From positions 3,257,501-3,321,500 of the forward strand of contig CM066736.1 of the NCBI GenBank assembly GCA_033961575.1: DNA of 64,000 bases. The letters run 5' to 3'. Under the pieces are notes generated by a model. It had not been told where the DNA came from. It ran no database searches and was given only the letters and a program-made list of their open reading frames with translations. Source of the DNA: Aselliscus stoliczkanus (lineage: Eukaryota > Chordata > Mammalia > Chiroptera > Hipposideridae). This document shows positions 1 to 12,470 of this stretch, one piece after another; the stretch's first letter is position 1; the number at the start of each line of letters is the position of its first letter. The translations under genes were made by a program, and so were the position numbers.

Positions 1-309
1 ATCAATGGGGCAGAGCCCCCCATAAGCAGCCCGGCAACCAGGAGGAAGCCTTCCAGCGGGGACGCTGACACAAGGGTCCCTGTGCGAATCAGAAACCAAG
101 CCACTACCTGTGACCGACTCTACGTCTGAACTGCTGGCTGACCACCGCTCTCCCACCTTCCTTCCCTGACAGCAGGCCATCTCCCACCACAAAGTCTGAA
201 AATAATGCCAGGTAGTCACTTTCCAAGACTAGCTTGCTTCTCGGCCAGAGGCATGGAACCCACCACTTCCCGATGAGATCCAGAGGGAAGACTCCCATGG
301 ACATTGCTA

Positions 310-719
310 AAGAGGTTTTCTTCTCTGGTCAAAAGAGATGTGTAAAAAGCACCCCTCCTGGGCCCGCCGAGTGGCGTGGTGGTTAAGCGCTGGCTTGGGA
401 AGCCAGCAGCCCGGGTTCAGGTCCCACATATGAGGGCCAGTGACACTGCCCTCAAAAAAAAAAAAAAAAAGCACCCCCCACTTCCAGTCTCTGTATATAA
501 CTGGGTGAGTCTGTGATGACTGGAACTGCTGCAGCCATCTTGTGACCATGAGGGAAAAAAACCTGGAGGACAGCCAGTGAACTGGGTACAATAGAGTGGG
601 AAGACAGAACACGCCTGGGTGACACAATTGTGCTGTTGGTTAACTAACCACACAACCACCCACCTCTAAATTGGTTGTGATGTGAGATGGTAAAACCCTA
701 CTGTTGCACCACTTTTAGG

Positions 720-720
<1 letters not shown>
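310..720 (+). repeat. Unclassified mammalian interspersed repeat, split by a SINE
   Basis: The sequence around GGAACTGCTGCAGCCATCTT (521-540) followed by GTGACCATGAGGG is a recurrent element of mammalian genomes that I recognise but cannot name. Its end resembles the repeat end near 14770. The SINE at 360-470 is inserted in it. Confidence 0.35.
360..470 (+). repeat. tRNA-derived SINE, type A short form
   Basis: The copy has the GCCGAGTGGCG box A region, the pair CTGGCTTGGGAAGCCAG, a box B-like GGTTCAGGTCC, a 3' end GACACTGCCCTC and a pure A tail. GCACCCC-containing target duplications flank it (from about 349 and 471). Type A copies recur at least ten times in the window. Confidence 0.9.
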
Positions 721-2390
<1,670 letters not shown>

Positions 2391-2393
2391 GTC

Positions 2394-2555
2394 ATTTTTT
2401 TTTTTTTTAAATCAGGGAACAGTGTGTTTTTCCAGGACCCATCAGCTCCAAGTCAAATAGTTGTTTCAATCTGGTTGTGGAGGGCGCGGGGCTTGAACTG
2501 GCAACCTTGGTGTATGAACACTGCACACTAACCAACTCAGTTAACTGGCTGCCCC
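2394..2555 (-). repeat. Rhin-1-like SINE
   Basis: Read on the minus strand it begins GGGGCAGCCAGTTAACTGAG, contains a box B-like GGTTGCCAGTTCAAGCC, the body TTTGACTTGGAGCTGATGGG, and ends with GTTCCCTGATTTAAA and an A tail (the T run at 2395-2408). CTGTC(A/G)TTTTT duplications flank it. It matches the bat Rhin-1 layout and is one of only two SINEs in sense orientation to the gene. Confidence 0.8.
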
Positions 2556-2974
2556 TGTTCTGTCGTTTTTATAAGCGCCTGAAGTGCTGGCCCAGCATTT
2601 TGCCCCATGAGTTAATTTTGTGTGAACCGGTGTATCTGGGCAGGAGTGGGGGGGCTCTGCAGGGCTGCTCTTCACTTGGAGATACGGAAGGGTCTCCACG
2701 AGGCAGGAAGAAGCACAGAGGCTGCGGGGTTGTGGGGGCCCGGGGATTGCCCCATCTGGGGGGCAGCAGAGCAGGCAGGCTGCACCAACCACGCCGTAAG
2801 AAGCAGACAGTGGGCACACGCAGTCCGCAGGAGAAAAATAAACACAACATTCAGGCAGGATACTGCGACCAGGTTCTGCCTGATGGGGTGTTTGCAAAAG
2901 GCAGTTCCCCAAGGAAGAGTGCAAGGGCCCTCACACATGGCCGGGGGGACATCACGGGCCCTCATAAACGGCCT

Positions 2975-3665
2975 GCAGGGACATCAAATGGCACAGCCAC
3001 TGTGGAAAAGAGCTTGGCAGTAGCTCAAAGCACGAAACACAGAGTTACCATAGGACTCAGTAATTCCACTCCTAGATACAAACCCCAAGGAACTGCAAAA
3101 CAGATACTCAAGCAAATATTTGGACATGCGTGCTCATAGCAGCCCTACTTATAACAGCCAGAAAGTGGAAGACCCCAGATGCCCACGGATGGATGAATGG
3201 GTAAAGAAAATGTGGTTCATCCACACAGTGGAATACCCGTCAGCCACGAAAAGGAAGGAAGTGCTGATACTCGCTGCAGCATGGATAGATCTCAGAAACA
3301 TTCTAAGTGAGAGGAGCCAGTCATAAGAGGCCACGTATTATATGATCCCGTTTATATAAAATGTTTCCTTTTACGTAATTCTATTCTACATGATTCCATT
3401 TATATAAACTATCCATCATAGGAAAACCCAGAGTGGTGAAGGCAGACTGATGGCTGCCCGGAGCGAAGGGGGCGGCGGCGGAGAGTAACCGCTTGACTCA
3501 CAGGTCCAGGGCTCCTTTTGGGGTGATAAAAATGTTCTGGGACTAGATAGCAGCATGTTTGGACAACCCTGTGAACGCACTAAATGCCACTGAAGTGTTC
3601 ATGGGGAAACGGTTAATTTCATGGTATATGAATTTTATCTCAATAAAACAAAGAAAGAAAAGGGG
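2975..3665 (+). repeat. Old L1 3' end (ORF2 C-terminus and 3' UTR)
   Basis: The copy shows the usual order of an L1M-type 3' end. Typical phrases are CACTGTGGAAAAGAGCTTGG, CAGTAATTCCACTCCTAGAT, ATGGATGAATGGGTAAAGAA, and a final GAATTTTATCTCAATAAAAC before an A-rich end. ORF2 is broken by many substitutions. Confidence 0.85.
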
Positions 3666-4304
3666 GAAAACAGGTAAATGGCCCTTTCCAGGAGTGGCTG
3701 ACACTTTTTTAGAAAAAAGCATGTATCAGCGTCAAAATATCTTTAAGAGCCAAAGAAGGGAACGTCTAAAGGCAGCATTTGAAGCAGCGGGAGGAAGCCC
3801 TGGACTCAAGGGTTGTTCTCTGTCCCTGGTTTGCTGCCTGCCATGGGGAACCCCAGGGGACGGTTAGGGAGCTCAGACACTTGCGTATCTGATTAACTAC
3901 AGAAGAAACGTCCCTGCTTCCTGCATTGCCCATCTTACAGGCCTGTCCAGGGACACTGAGGCATTCACCTGCCAGCTCCCGCGTGTGGCATTTCCTGAGA
4001 AATTGCTGCCAAGCCCTGGGGACACTCGGCGGCCCTCTTTGCCCTGACTCGGCCATTGTTCCTGCTGAATTCTGTGACCCAATCTGCTGCTTCCTCAAAG
4101 CTTTCTTTCTCACCATCATGATGTTCCAGGCATTAATTTATGCAAGCCACGAATAGAGGCGTCCTGTTCTGTCCCTACTTTGAGCCATTCCATCTTGCTG
4201 CCAAATGGGGCAATGGGAGAGAACATTCCAGAACTCGTGTTCAGAAGCAGAGTCCAGGCACCCCCTCATTTCTACGGACACTAGCTACTTAACAGCTTAT
4301 CGTG

Positions 4305-4305
<1 letters not shown>
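3666..4305. other. Unique intronic sequence
   Basis: No recognisable gene, RNA or repeat is seen. Short open frames on both strands overlap one another. Confidence 0.4.
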
Positions 4306-4310
<5 letters not shown>

Positions 4311-4341
<31 letters not shown>

Positions 4342-4505
4342 CACTCACATACATTCACCCACACACACTCACACGCTCACACACTCACATAATCACACAC
4401 TCACTCACACACACTCACTAACACACTCACTCACCACACACACACACACACACACCTGCTCACACACACTCACACTCACCACCACCCCACACACACACAC
4501 CTGCT
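4311..4505. repeat. (CA)n and (CACT)n microsatellite
   Basis: Pure (CA)n at 4311-4338 passes into interrupted CACTCA and CACACA blocks up to about 4505. The Thr-His-rich open frame across it is a by-product of the repeat. Confidence 0.95.
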
Positions 4506-4965
4506 CACAGAGAGCCTTTGTCAAGCAGCCCAAGCTCAGGGTCATTACTATTGCTCTCAGTGTCCAGATGTCCAGAATGTGACCCTCCCACCCCCACAGC
4601 GAGTGACCAGCTGGAGGCCACAGAGCTGGTTGATGCCAGAACCAGGATTAGGAACCAAACCCGCCCCTTCCCCCGCACCCGCTCTGCCCCGTGGGTGGCA
4701 AGTGTCCATTGTGACCCTCAGGTGGTGTCAGCCCCTCTCTGGGCCCTAATGACCAGCCCTCTCTCCCCTTCCGTCTTAGAGGTGCCGATAGGACACGCCC
4801 GCTGAAGCTTCTCCCTTGAGTTTTTGATCATTATTTCCTTCATTCTGATCCACAAACAAGGCCCAGGTGCCCCTGACATCAGGGACCCCACCATGCAGCA
4901 TCTGAGCGGCTTCGGTGAGTGGTGCCCCCACCCCACTGTCCTCCTTTGTTACCCTCTCTGCCCCC

Positions 4966-5066
4966 CGTGACTTCTGTGCTCACGCTACTCTCCTCGGCGT
5001 ATGTGAAAACCTGCCTGTCTTTCCTGCAGTCTTTGAAAGTACTTTTGCAGCTTGAAAGTCCATTTT
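4966..5066. repeat. Left arm of a 95-bp inverted repeat
   Basis: Its reverse complement matches 5996-6092 along its length. Shared segments include TCAAGCTGCAAAAGTAC and AAAGACAGGCAGG, followed by CACATACGC/TACATACGC and GTGAGCACA. Identity by eye is roughly 80%. It could be a terminal inverted repeat or two copies of an unknown repeat in opposite orientation. Confidence 0.8.
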
Positions 5067-5990
5067 TGAGAGAGGGGCTGGACCCTAGAAGCGCGGAAGG
5101 GCGAGCCGTAGGTATTCGGTTTCTCTGAGGCCATTGCAACAGGCGAACTCCCCCTAGGGGCCTGAGAAGCACGGATTTAACAGCAGAGACAGAGCCCCGC
5201 CCGGCTGGGGGCTGCCCTCATGCTCACCGTTACTGGTTACTGTCCGTGCTGGTCCTAAGGAGGTCCAGGGGCTCCCGGGGGAGTGGGAGGCAGACGTGGG
5301 ACAGGGACCACTAACCGGCACAGGTCAATACTTTCCAATGTTTCAGCCACCAGCACGGTGACACCAGCGCCTAGGACTGTACAGTAGGTCTGCGTTGCCT
5401 GAGTGAAGCTACTTGCACGGAGGCTGGGGACACACCAAGGTGGCCTGCCAGGGCTTCCCTCAGGTGGGATGACCGGCCCAGGACACGGGGGTGCTACGCT
5501 CTCGAGTCAGCACCCAGCTCCGTCACCTTTTCCTGGTCATCTGGACCCCAGGCGAGAGCCCACCGCCATAGCCAATCCTCTGCTTCCCCTCCCAGGGTGG
5601 CCAGCTGGGCATCTGGCTTCTCCGCTCCCATCCACACCCTCACTGCCCCCCGCAAGCACTGTGCTTGGAATCAGGGCTCCAGGCAGTGTCCTCGCCCTCC
5701 CCCACCCTCCTCCCACCACCCAGGACTGCTGTCACCTCCCATCTGGCCCTGGGCGCCTCTGCCCGAAGGCCCCCTGCAGTCCAGGTCTCCTTGGGTTCCA
5801 GCAATAGAGTCGGACCTGCACCAGTCACCCTGCTGCCCTGGCAATCTGGGACACATGGGGATCCAGAAAACTTCCATGAGGCTAATTTCCAGGAGGTTAA
5901 TTTCCAAAGAGGAAGTCTCAAGAAACCAAAATCCTACCTCACACCCTTCCAGGCATTCTAGGGCCCAGCTCCCCTACCCAAAAAAAAAAA
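5067..5990. other. GC-rich unique sequence between inverted-repeat arms
   Basis: This is GC-rich with overlapping open frames of up to 165 codons on both strands, none resembling a known protein. An A run at 5981-6000 precedes the right arm. Confidence 0.4.
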
Positions 5991-5995
5991 AAAAA

Positions 5996-6092
5996 AAAAA
6001 TGGATTTTTCAAGCTGCAAAAGTACCTTCAAAACTGCAGTAAAGACAGGCAGGCTTTTACATACGCTAAGAGTAACTGTGAGCACAAAAGTT
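5996..6092. repeat. Right arm of a 95-bp inverted repeat
   Basis: This pairs with 4966-5066. It directly follows an A run and stops about 12 bp before the type A SINE at 6104, whose target site lies just outside the arm. Confidence 0.8.
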
Positions 6093-6103
6093 AGAAGTTT
6101 ACT

Positions 6104-6213
6104 GGGCCGGCCGAGTGGCGCAGTGGTTAAGCGCTGGCTTAGGATGCCAGCGGCCCTGGTTCAGTCCCACATATGAGGGCCAGTGACACTGCCCTCAAAA
6201 AAAAAAAAAAAAA
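6104..6213 (+). repeat. tRNA-derived SINE, type A short form
   Basis: It starts GGGCCGGCCGAGTGGCGCAG, ends GACACTGCCCTC and carries an 18-bp A tail. The duplication AGAAGTTTACT flanks both ends, so the insertion is intact. Confidence 0.93.
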
Positions 6214-8460
6214 GAAGAAGTTTACTATCCCCACAAGGGCTGCAGCGCTGCATGGCTGTGTCGTCTGACCCTTTCAGTGACCATTATTAATTATCATTAT
6301 TGTCTTTAACAATCCACTGTAACAAACCTCCCAGTACAGTACAGAAATCAAACTGGAAGGCTACAATGAAAAGACAGAAAGTAACAAGTGTCCGCACAGA
6401 TGGGGGTAATCAGAGATGGGTGATCAGAGGTGGCAGGCACTGCTGGAGAAGTGCATTGGCTTCAGCCTCTTTGGGGCGCTCTTTGGCGACGTCTGCTACA
6501 CCTGAGTGTCTGTAGATCCGGCGCTTCCGCTCCCGGGCAGACGCCCGACGGAAATGCATGTCACCGAGAGACAGGTACCAGGAAGTCCACGGCCGTGCTG
6601 CCCTGTGAACCCCAAACGAGACAGCCTAAAGCGCTCGTCCACAGCAGAACCGATGAAGTAGGCAGTCCCCCAGTGGCATCACTGGTACCAAGAGTGGGCA
6701 GTCTGCCAGCCACCAAACTGGACGAGCCTGCCAATATAACGCTGAGTGACAGAGGCCACACCGAGAACGGCCCCCGTGTAACCCACGGACGGAATCTCTG
6801 GAATGGGCACACGGGCCTGTGAGGCTGCAGTCAGCATCGTGGGACTTTTTGGAGCAGTAGCTGGTGGGGTCCCCAGGGGGATTTCTGTTTCTTCCCTGGG
6901 GTCTGAGTGTGTCTGGGCCACAAGGCTCTATCAGACTGCTCATGCGCATGCACTTTCCTGTACGTTACACATGTTATAGTGAGTTCGGTGTAAAGCAAAG
7001 CAGGCAGACGCCATGCAAGTCACAGGCAGGGGTTCCTCCACCTCTGGATGTGAGCATTCCGCCGCCCAGCTCAGGGAGAAGCCTCAAGAGGAGTCAGACC
7101 ACCGCCACCTGGACACACAGGGGCTTGTCCCCCAGATCACCACCACCCCTGCAGGTGTCGGGGCCACAACCTTGTTTGAGGGGCACAGAGTGATCTGAAG
7201 CTTTGCCCTTGTCTATGATGGGACGAGTCCAGGTGGGCACCCTTCCTGACTGGACCAGGGACAGACGGCATTCCAGCTGCTATAGAAAAGCAGTGAGAAC
7301 GACACCTGGAGTCCAGGCCAGCCTCTACCCACAGGCAGAGGGCAGAGACTCACAGCTCCTCCTATCATCCTCCTGATGGCTTCCCAGACCACAGTCCCTG
7401 CCACCTCACTGGGCACAAGGACGTTTGTCGGCTGAGCGCCCCTGAGTCTCTGTGTCTTATGCTCAGACTGTGCACTTAGGACTAATGCTCACCTCTCCGC
7501 AGGGTTCTCAGATCGTTTGGTTGTTTACACAGTGGATGTGCAGTGAAGGGTCAACCTTGCCCAAAATGGGGGTTGGTCTTTGCCCTCAGCTTTTGGGTGC
7601 TGACCTCTCACCCCTGGAGTGACCTTCCTGTTGACCTTGGCAGGGGCTGGAGGTTAAGGTCGGCCAGGCAAGCGGTCAGCCTGGTCTACGTGACCAGCCC
7701 AAAAAAACTGTTCCCAAACTCCAGTTCTTCATCCAAATCCTTCCCAGTTTTAGATTCTATTTGTTAGAACAATTTGAGCCCAGAAAAATCCATGTCTTGA
7801 ATATTCATTAAGTGTGTTTTTTAGAGAAATATTTTTAGGCTTAGTGATATTCTTATCGCTTGTTATTTAGAAACCCCAAATCTAAAACCATGTGAAAATG
7901 ATTAATGGTCTCAGCCCTGGAATGAGCTGGAGGGATTGGGGGGTGGATGGGGGGTGCTGATCAAAGAAAAAGATGTGGCCACAAGGTGGCAGTGACACAC
8001 AATAAGCTTCATCTGGGCAGTGAGTTGCAGGTTGCTCCTGCTGGGTAAGCCCCTGGGGCCTAAGACCTTCCAAGAGAATCGGCAGGGGCGGCGCCACTCA
8101 GAAGGGGAGGGGGACAAGGGGGCGCTGAGGGAGGGGCCCAGAGACGGGGCTTCACTCCCAGACGCTGTCGGCGGGGAGACTCCAGGTCGAAGGGCACCAA
8201 AGCGCCCTGGTGGCTGGGGGTTATCTTACCGCGGCTCACATACACTGCGCACAGTTTTGCAGGGCAGACGAAGACAACAAGCCTTAAGTAGCTAAAACGA
8301 GGCTCATTTAGGGTATAATTAAAACAACTAGCTAGGTAGAATTTTGAGTTTGGAACTGGCAGGCTTTTGAACTAACAGGTCTCAGCCAGCTATGAAGAAA
8401 TAAACAATATAGGGGCCTCTACACAGGGCTCATCTTCTGCTCATTTATGTCACAATTCCT
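6214..8460. other. Unique intronic sequence
   Basis: No gene is recognised; the many 60-130 codon frames overlap on both strands. Positions 7770-7905 are AT-rich and might be conserved non-coding sequence. Two CTCF-like motifs (7979-7992 and 8112-8125) lie at the right side. Confidence 0.4.
7979..7992 (+). promoter_or_regulatory. Candidate CTCF motif
   Basis: CCACAAGGTGGCAG agrees with the degenerate CTCF core CCASYAGRKGGCRS at 13 of 14 positions. By simple base-frequency reasoning about one such match is expected by chance in a window of this size, so binding is only a possibility. Confidence 0.35.
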
Positions 8461-8465
8461 TCTGG

Positions 8466-8539
8466 GTAATGTCTGTGTGTCTGTCTCTCTGTTTCTCTGT
8501 CTCTCTCTCTCTGTTTCTCTGTCTCTCTCTCTCTCTCTG

Positions 8540-8571
<32 letters not shown>

Positions 8572-8589
8572 TGTTTCTCTGTCTCTCTC

Positions 8590-8655
<66 letters not shown>

Positions 8656-8668
8656 GCACACACACACA
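8466..8668. repeat. (CT)n/(CTGT)n and (CA)n compound microsatellite
   Basis: A pyrimidine-rich CTCT/CTGT tract (8466-8632) passes into (CA)n (8633-8668). Open frames rich in Leu-Ser or Arg-Glu across it are repeat artefacts. Confidence 0.95.
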
Positions 8669-9604
8669 ACCTTCCATTCATCATATTCCCATAGGGTCTT
8701 CATTGGACGGAAATCTGTTATCTGAATTCTTGAAGCTATGGGATTTCATAGAGCAGGCACGTTGGCAGAGAACATGGGCAGATAAGGACCCATCCGTTGA
8801 TGAACTGACCCCCTTAGGCCACCAGCCCCACTCACCCTTGACACCGCCCCCTCCACTGCAGCGTCCCAGCCATTTGGGCTGGCCCTGCTCTCCCGATTAT
8901 CGGCTATAAACACAATGCAAATCGACGGCAAAGTAAAATTGCAAATCTTGTCATATTAGACGATTGACAAATGCCAGGAAAGCCACTGAGAAAGAGAACC
9001 CAGCAAGGGTCCACTGGCCGCCCCTCAAGAGATATTAATTGACAGTTAACACGGATGAGAGGTGCTTCAATAGAGAGGGGTTTGAACAGCAAAGTATAGT
9101 GCCGCTCTTGGGGAACTGGGGGGGCCCTCAAACAATCCGCTAAATTCCTTTTTCTGTGCTCGCACGGGCAATGTCAAGTGCACAGTGAAAACTGCGATAT
9201 TGTGCAGTTATATAAAGTTGGAGACCCAGTTGTCAACAGGCAATGCATTCTTTGTTCCGCACGGAGTGGGAGCCTAAAGTTTGTTGAACAGAAGACCAAC
9301 TAAATGTGTCGCAATCTGCATTTCATTTCTCAAGGCAGAAAAAAAAAAACACATTCCCAATCAAGTTGCTTTTCCTCACTGTTGTCTATGAGATTTCACA
9401 TTTCCATTTTCAGTCAATCCATTGTAATTGGCTCCAAATTCTCGAATTAAAGGAAAACTCCCCATACCACTCCTGTAGCTTTGGATGGCAAGGCTCATAC
9501 AAATGGATATTTTACGTGTGTGAAAACACCTGACATTCTGTGTCAGCGGGGAACCGGCGTACTCATAGCCCTCAAACCAGCACATGGCTTCCTGGTTTAA
9601 ACCT
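8669..9604. other. Unique intronic sequence, partly AT-rich
   Basis: No repeat or gene is recognised. Positions 8905-9480 look like single-copy AT-rich DNA with octamer-like ATGCAAAT (8916-8923), and are a candidate conserved non-coding block. Confidence 0.35.
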
Positions 9605-9865
9605 TTGGCAGGGCTGTTATTCCCTCGGCCGGGAAGGCTCTTCCCTCCAGTCGCGGGACTCCCTAACCCGCCTCAGGTTTGGGCAGATGTCACTTCGTCA
9701 GTGAGCCTTTCCTAGGCCACCCCGGTATCTGTCTACCGCCCTCCCCAACCCAGGTCTAAGCGCCAGGAGAGCGGGAAATGTTCTATGTTTGGTTTTCCTG
9801 CTTTATCTGTGGTTCTAAGAACCAGCCTGGCAAACGGGGGCCGTTTAATAAATACTGGTAGAAAG
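9605..9865 (+). repeat. L2 3' fragment
   Basis: The order of phrases (CTCTTCCCTCC, AGATGTCACTTCGTCAGTGA, GCCTTTCCTAGGCCACC and the end TTTAATAAATACTGGT) follows the L2 3' end. Confidence 0.7.
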
Positions 9866-11329
9866 GAGGGTCTCTATCTAAGGTACCATCTGTCTCTGGA
9901 TGGCCCAGAAACACCCGACTTTGAGGGCTGAAGATGCCCAAAAAGAGACAAGAGCTGCCAGGACTAGGGGGAGGAGTGCCAGATGGGACCCTACGGGCCA
10001 GGGGTTCCCCTACTTTCACACACACGAGAATCACCTGTGCGGCTGGTGGCACTACCTGGACCCAACCCCCAAGGGACTGCAATCCTAGGTCTAGGATAGG
10101 ACCCAAAAGGGCTGTGTTTTCAATGAGCAGCCGTCCTGACACAGGCGGTCCCGGAAATCTCTTTGGAGAACAGAGTTTGGGACACATTTCAGATGGCCAC
10201 ATTCTGCCAGGGAGGGTGATGCCAGGGAACACCTGGGGATGGGGACACTTTCTGAGATGAGCCCAGCCCTGGGCCCCGGAGCACTGTCAGGGTGTGATTC
10301 AGGAAACCTGAACAGGCTTTTCATTTGATTCTCCCCGCAAAGCATTTTCTCAGTGATGTTGGCCGGAGACCGAGATGCGTGCGTCTCCCACCGGGCACGG
10401 GAGGCTGGCAGCGTCAGGCTCTGCTGAGAGCTGGCTTCAGACCGTGATAGAAACTGGAAGAGGTTACAGGGCAGGGAAAGGAGTCGGGGTGAGGGCCTGC
10501 TGTGCTGGGCCTGCCGGGCAGGTGGCTCCCCTCCTATCCAGGGGGCTGAACCCCTGGACCCTGAGGATAGACATTTTGGTCTCTGGGCCCGAAAAGCAAC
10601 CCGTGCTGGAAAAGCACATAGGCCATCAGAGCACAGTGTCTGGACGACGTAAATTTCAACTCCGAGAACAGGGAACCGCAGAAAGGGATCTTTCTGCAAG
10701 TGACAACTTTCCCAAAGCAACACAGGCTGAGCCCTGTGGGGCTGTCTCCCCTCGGTCTCAATTTCATCTTCCACCTAAGAAAGTCAGACACTAACCAAAT
10801 TACAGGCATCGCTTTGACAGATCAGAAACTGAACGTTTTCACAAGCCACAGAATGGTTTTAATCATTTCAGGGTTTCAACCACAACAGGCGCCATGATTT
10901 TGTTGTTTTGTTTGTTTGTTTTTACCTCTTGGGAGACAGCCAGATAGCAAAGTCAACTTGCAAAGCAATGGGGTCCCTTGAAGCAAGGGAGAACCATAGA
11001 TAAGAATGAACTCTGACGCTATTTCTACTGAAGTTCTAGAAATTTCGTCTCCACTCTGGCCGAGGCAACTCTGAGCGTGGGATGCCAGTAGGTTGGGCTC
11101 TTCAGGAGGCTCCATTCAGGGGTAAGTGGATCTGGTCCCCACCCTCCTCTCCCGGGCCTCAGTGAGACTGCCATTACCCAAATGGTGGTTCCTACAACGC
11201 AGTCATTCCTTCCTCAATCCCAGCTCTGTAGACTCTTGGCCCCTCTCATATCACGAAGCCCTCCATGAGCAATCTAACAGAGCTAGTGTACCTCAAAACT
11301 TCCTGTTGGGTCTCCCCTACTCTATGCTA
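9866..11329. other. Unique intronic sequence with a possible MER5 scrap
   Basis: Positions 10005-10090 contain GAGAATCACCTGTG and a CCTGGACCCAACCCC-like end, resembling the hAT-Charlie MER5 group. A 227-codon minus-strand frame (10091-10774) matches no family known to me and overlaps other frames. Confidence 0.4.
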
Positions 11330-11725
11330 GCTGTAAGAGCTTCCTAGGGCTGTTGCAACAAGTGACTACCAAAAGAAATGGGTGGCTTGAAACAACAGAA
11401 ATGTATTCGGTCCCATTTCTAGCGGCCAGAGGTCTGCAGTCAAGGTGTGGTGGGCTTGGTTCCTTCCGGGGGGCTCTGAGAGAACCCGTTCCTGCCTCTT
11501 CCAGCTACGGGTGGTTGCTTCTAGCCACGTCTCTCCATCTTCCCAGGACCTTCTGCCTGGGTGTCCTCTCCTCTCTTATGAGGACACTGGCCATCAGATT
11601 CAGAGCCCACCATAATCTAGTAGGACATCATCTCAACTAATGACATCTGCGATGATTCCATTTCCAAATGAAGTCACAGTCTACGGCTTCAGGTGGATAT
11701 GAATTTGGGGGGGACGCTGTACCTT
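11330..11725 (-). repeat. MLT1-type MaLR LTR
   Basis: On the plus strand it reads as a reversed MLT1: CTTCCTAGGGCTGTTGCAAC, TGGCTTGAAACAACAGAAAT, CTTATGAGGACAC, ATTTCCAAATGAAGTCACA, ending in GAATTTGGGGGGGAC. It is a solitary-LTR-like remnant without coding capacity. Confidence 0.82.
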
Positions 11726-11929
11726 CCATACAGGCACAAAGAACAAAAAAAGAAAAACAGCAGAAAAGACAACAGTGAGAGGAGGGACTGGCAAAGGTTT
11801 CGTTTCACTGCGGCAGCAGGCGCCTGAGGACAGAGCCCAGAGCATGTCTTCCACGCAGGCAGTCCCTTGTTTGGTGCTGGTCCACACCATGTGCACAGAG
11901 AAACTCTAGGGTGGTCCACGAAGCCCCCC

Positions 11930-12470
11930 AGCTCTGGTGACCACAGCTTTGTTGAACCCCTTCCCCTTGAGGGTGGGTAGGGCCTGTGACTTGTGTCTAA
12001 CCAACGGAGAATGGAAAAGTGATGGAATGTCACTCCACGGTTACTGCACATTTTACGAGACTCCACCTTGCGAGCAGACTCCCTCTAGAGACTCTCTCAT
12101 CTGGTGTCTTTGAAGGAGGGAGCAGCCATGTTGGGGAGACCCATGGGCCGGAAGCTGAGGGTAGCCTCTAGCTCAGCACAGCCTCTGGCCAACAGCCAGT
12201 AAAAATCCAGGACCCTCAGTCCTACAACAGCAAGGAGATGAGCTCTGTCAGCCACATGAGAGAGCCTGGAAGCAGATTCTTCCCCAGTTGGTTCTCCGGA
12301 TGAGAACGCAGCCCCACTGACACCTCCATTGCAGCCAGTGAGACTGAGGCCAGCTGAGTTGTGCCTGGTCTCCTGGCCCAGGGAAACTGTGAGAAAACAC
12401 ATGGGTGTTGCCTTAAGCCTTAAAGTGTGTAGTGATATTATTACGCAGCAATGAATCACAATTACGCCAT
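11930..12470 (+). repeat. Unclassified mammalian repeat, LTR-like
   Basis: Segments such as GGGTAGGGCCTGTGACTTG, AGCAGCCATGTTGGGGAGAC and the end GATATTATTACGCAGCAATG resemble a widespread mammalian interspersed repeat that I cannot name reliably. Confidence 0.4.

Noticed and set aside
2477..3139. 220-codon plus-strand open frame
   Set aside because: It runs from the antisense of a Rhin-1-like SINE through unique DNA into an old L1 3' end, so it is a chance frame over repeats.
8445..8909. Leu-Ser and Arg-Glu-rich open frames
   Set aside because: These are translations of the CT/CA microsatellite.
10091..10774. 227-codon minus-strand open frame
   Set aside because: It overlaps plus-strand frames and a MER5-like scrap, with low-complexity composition and no known motif.
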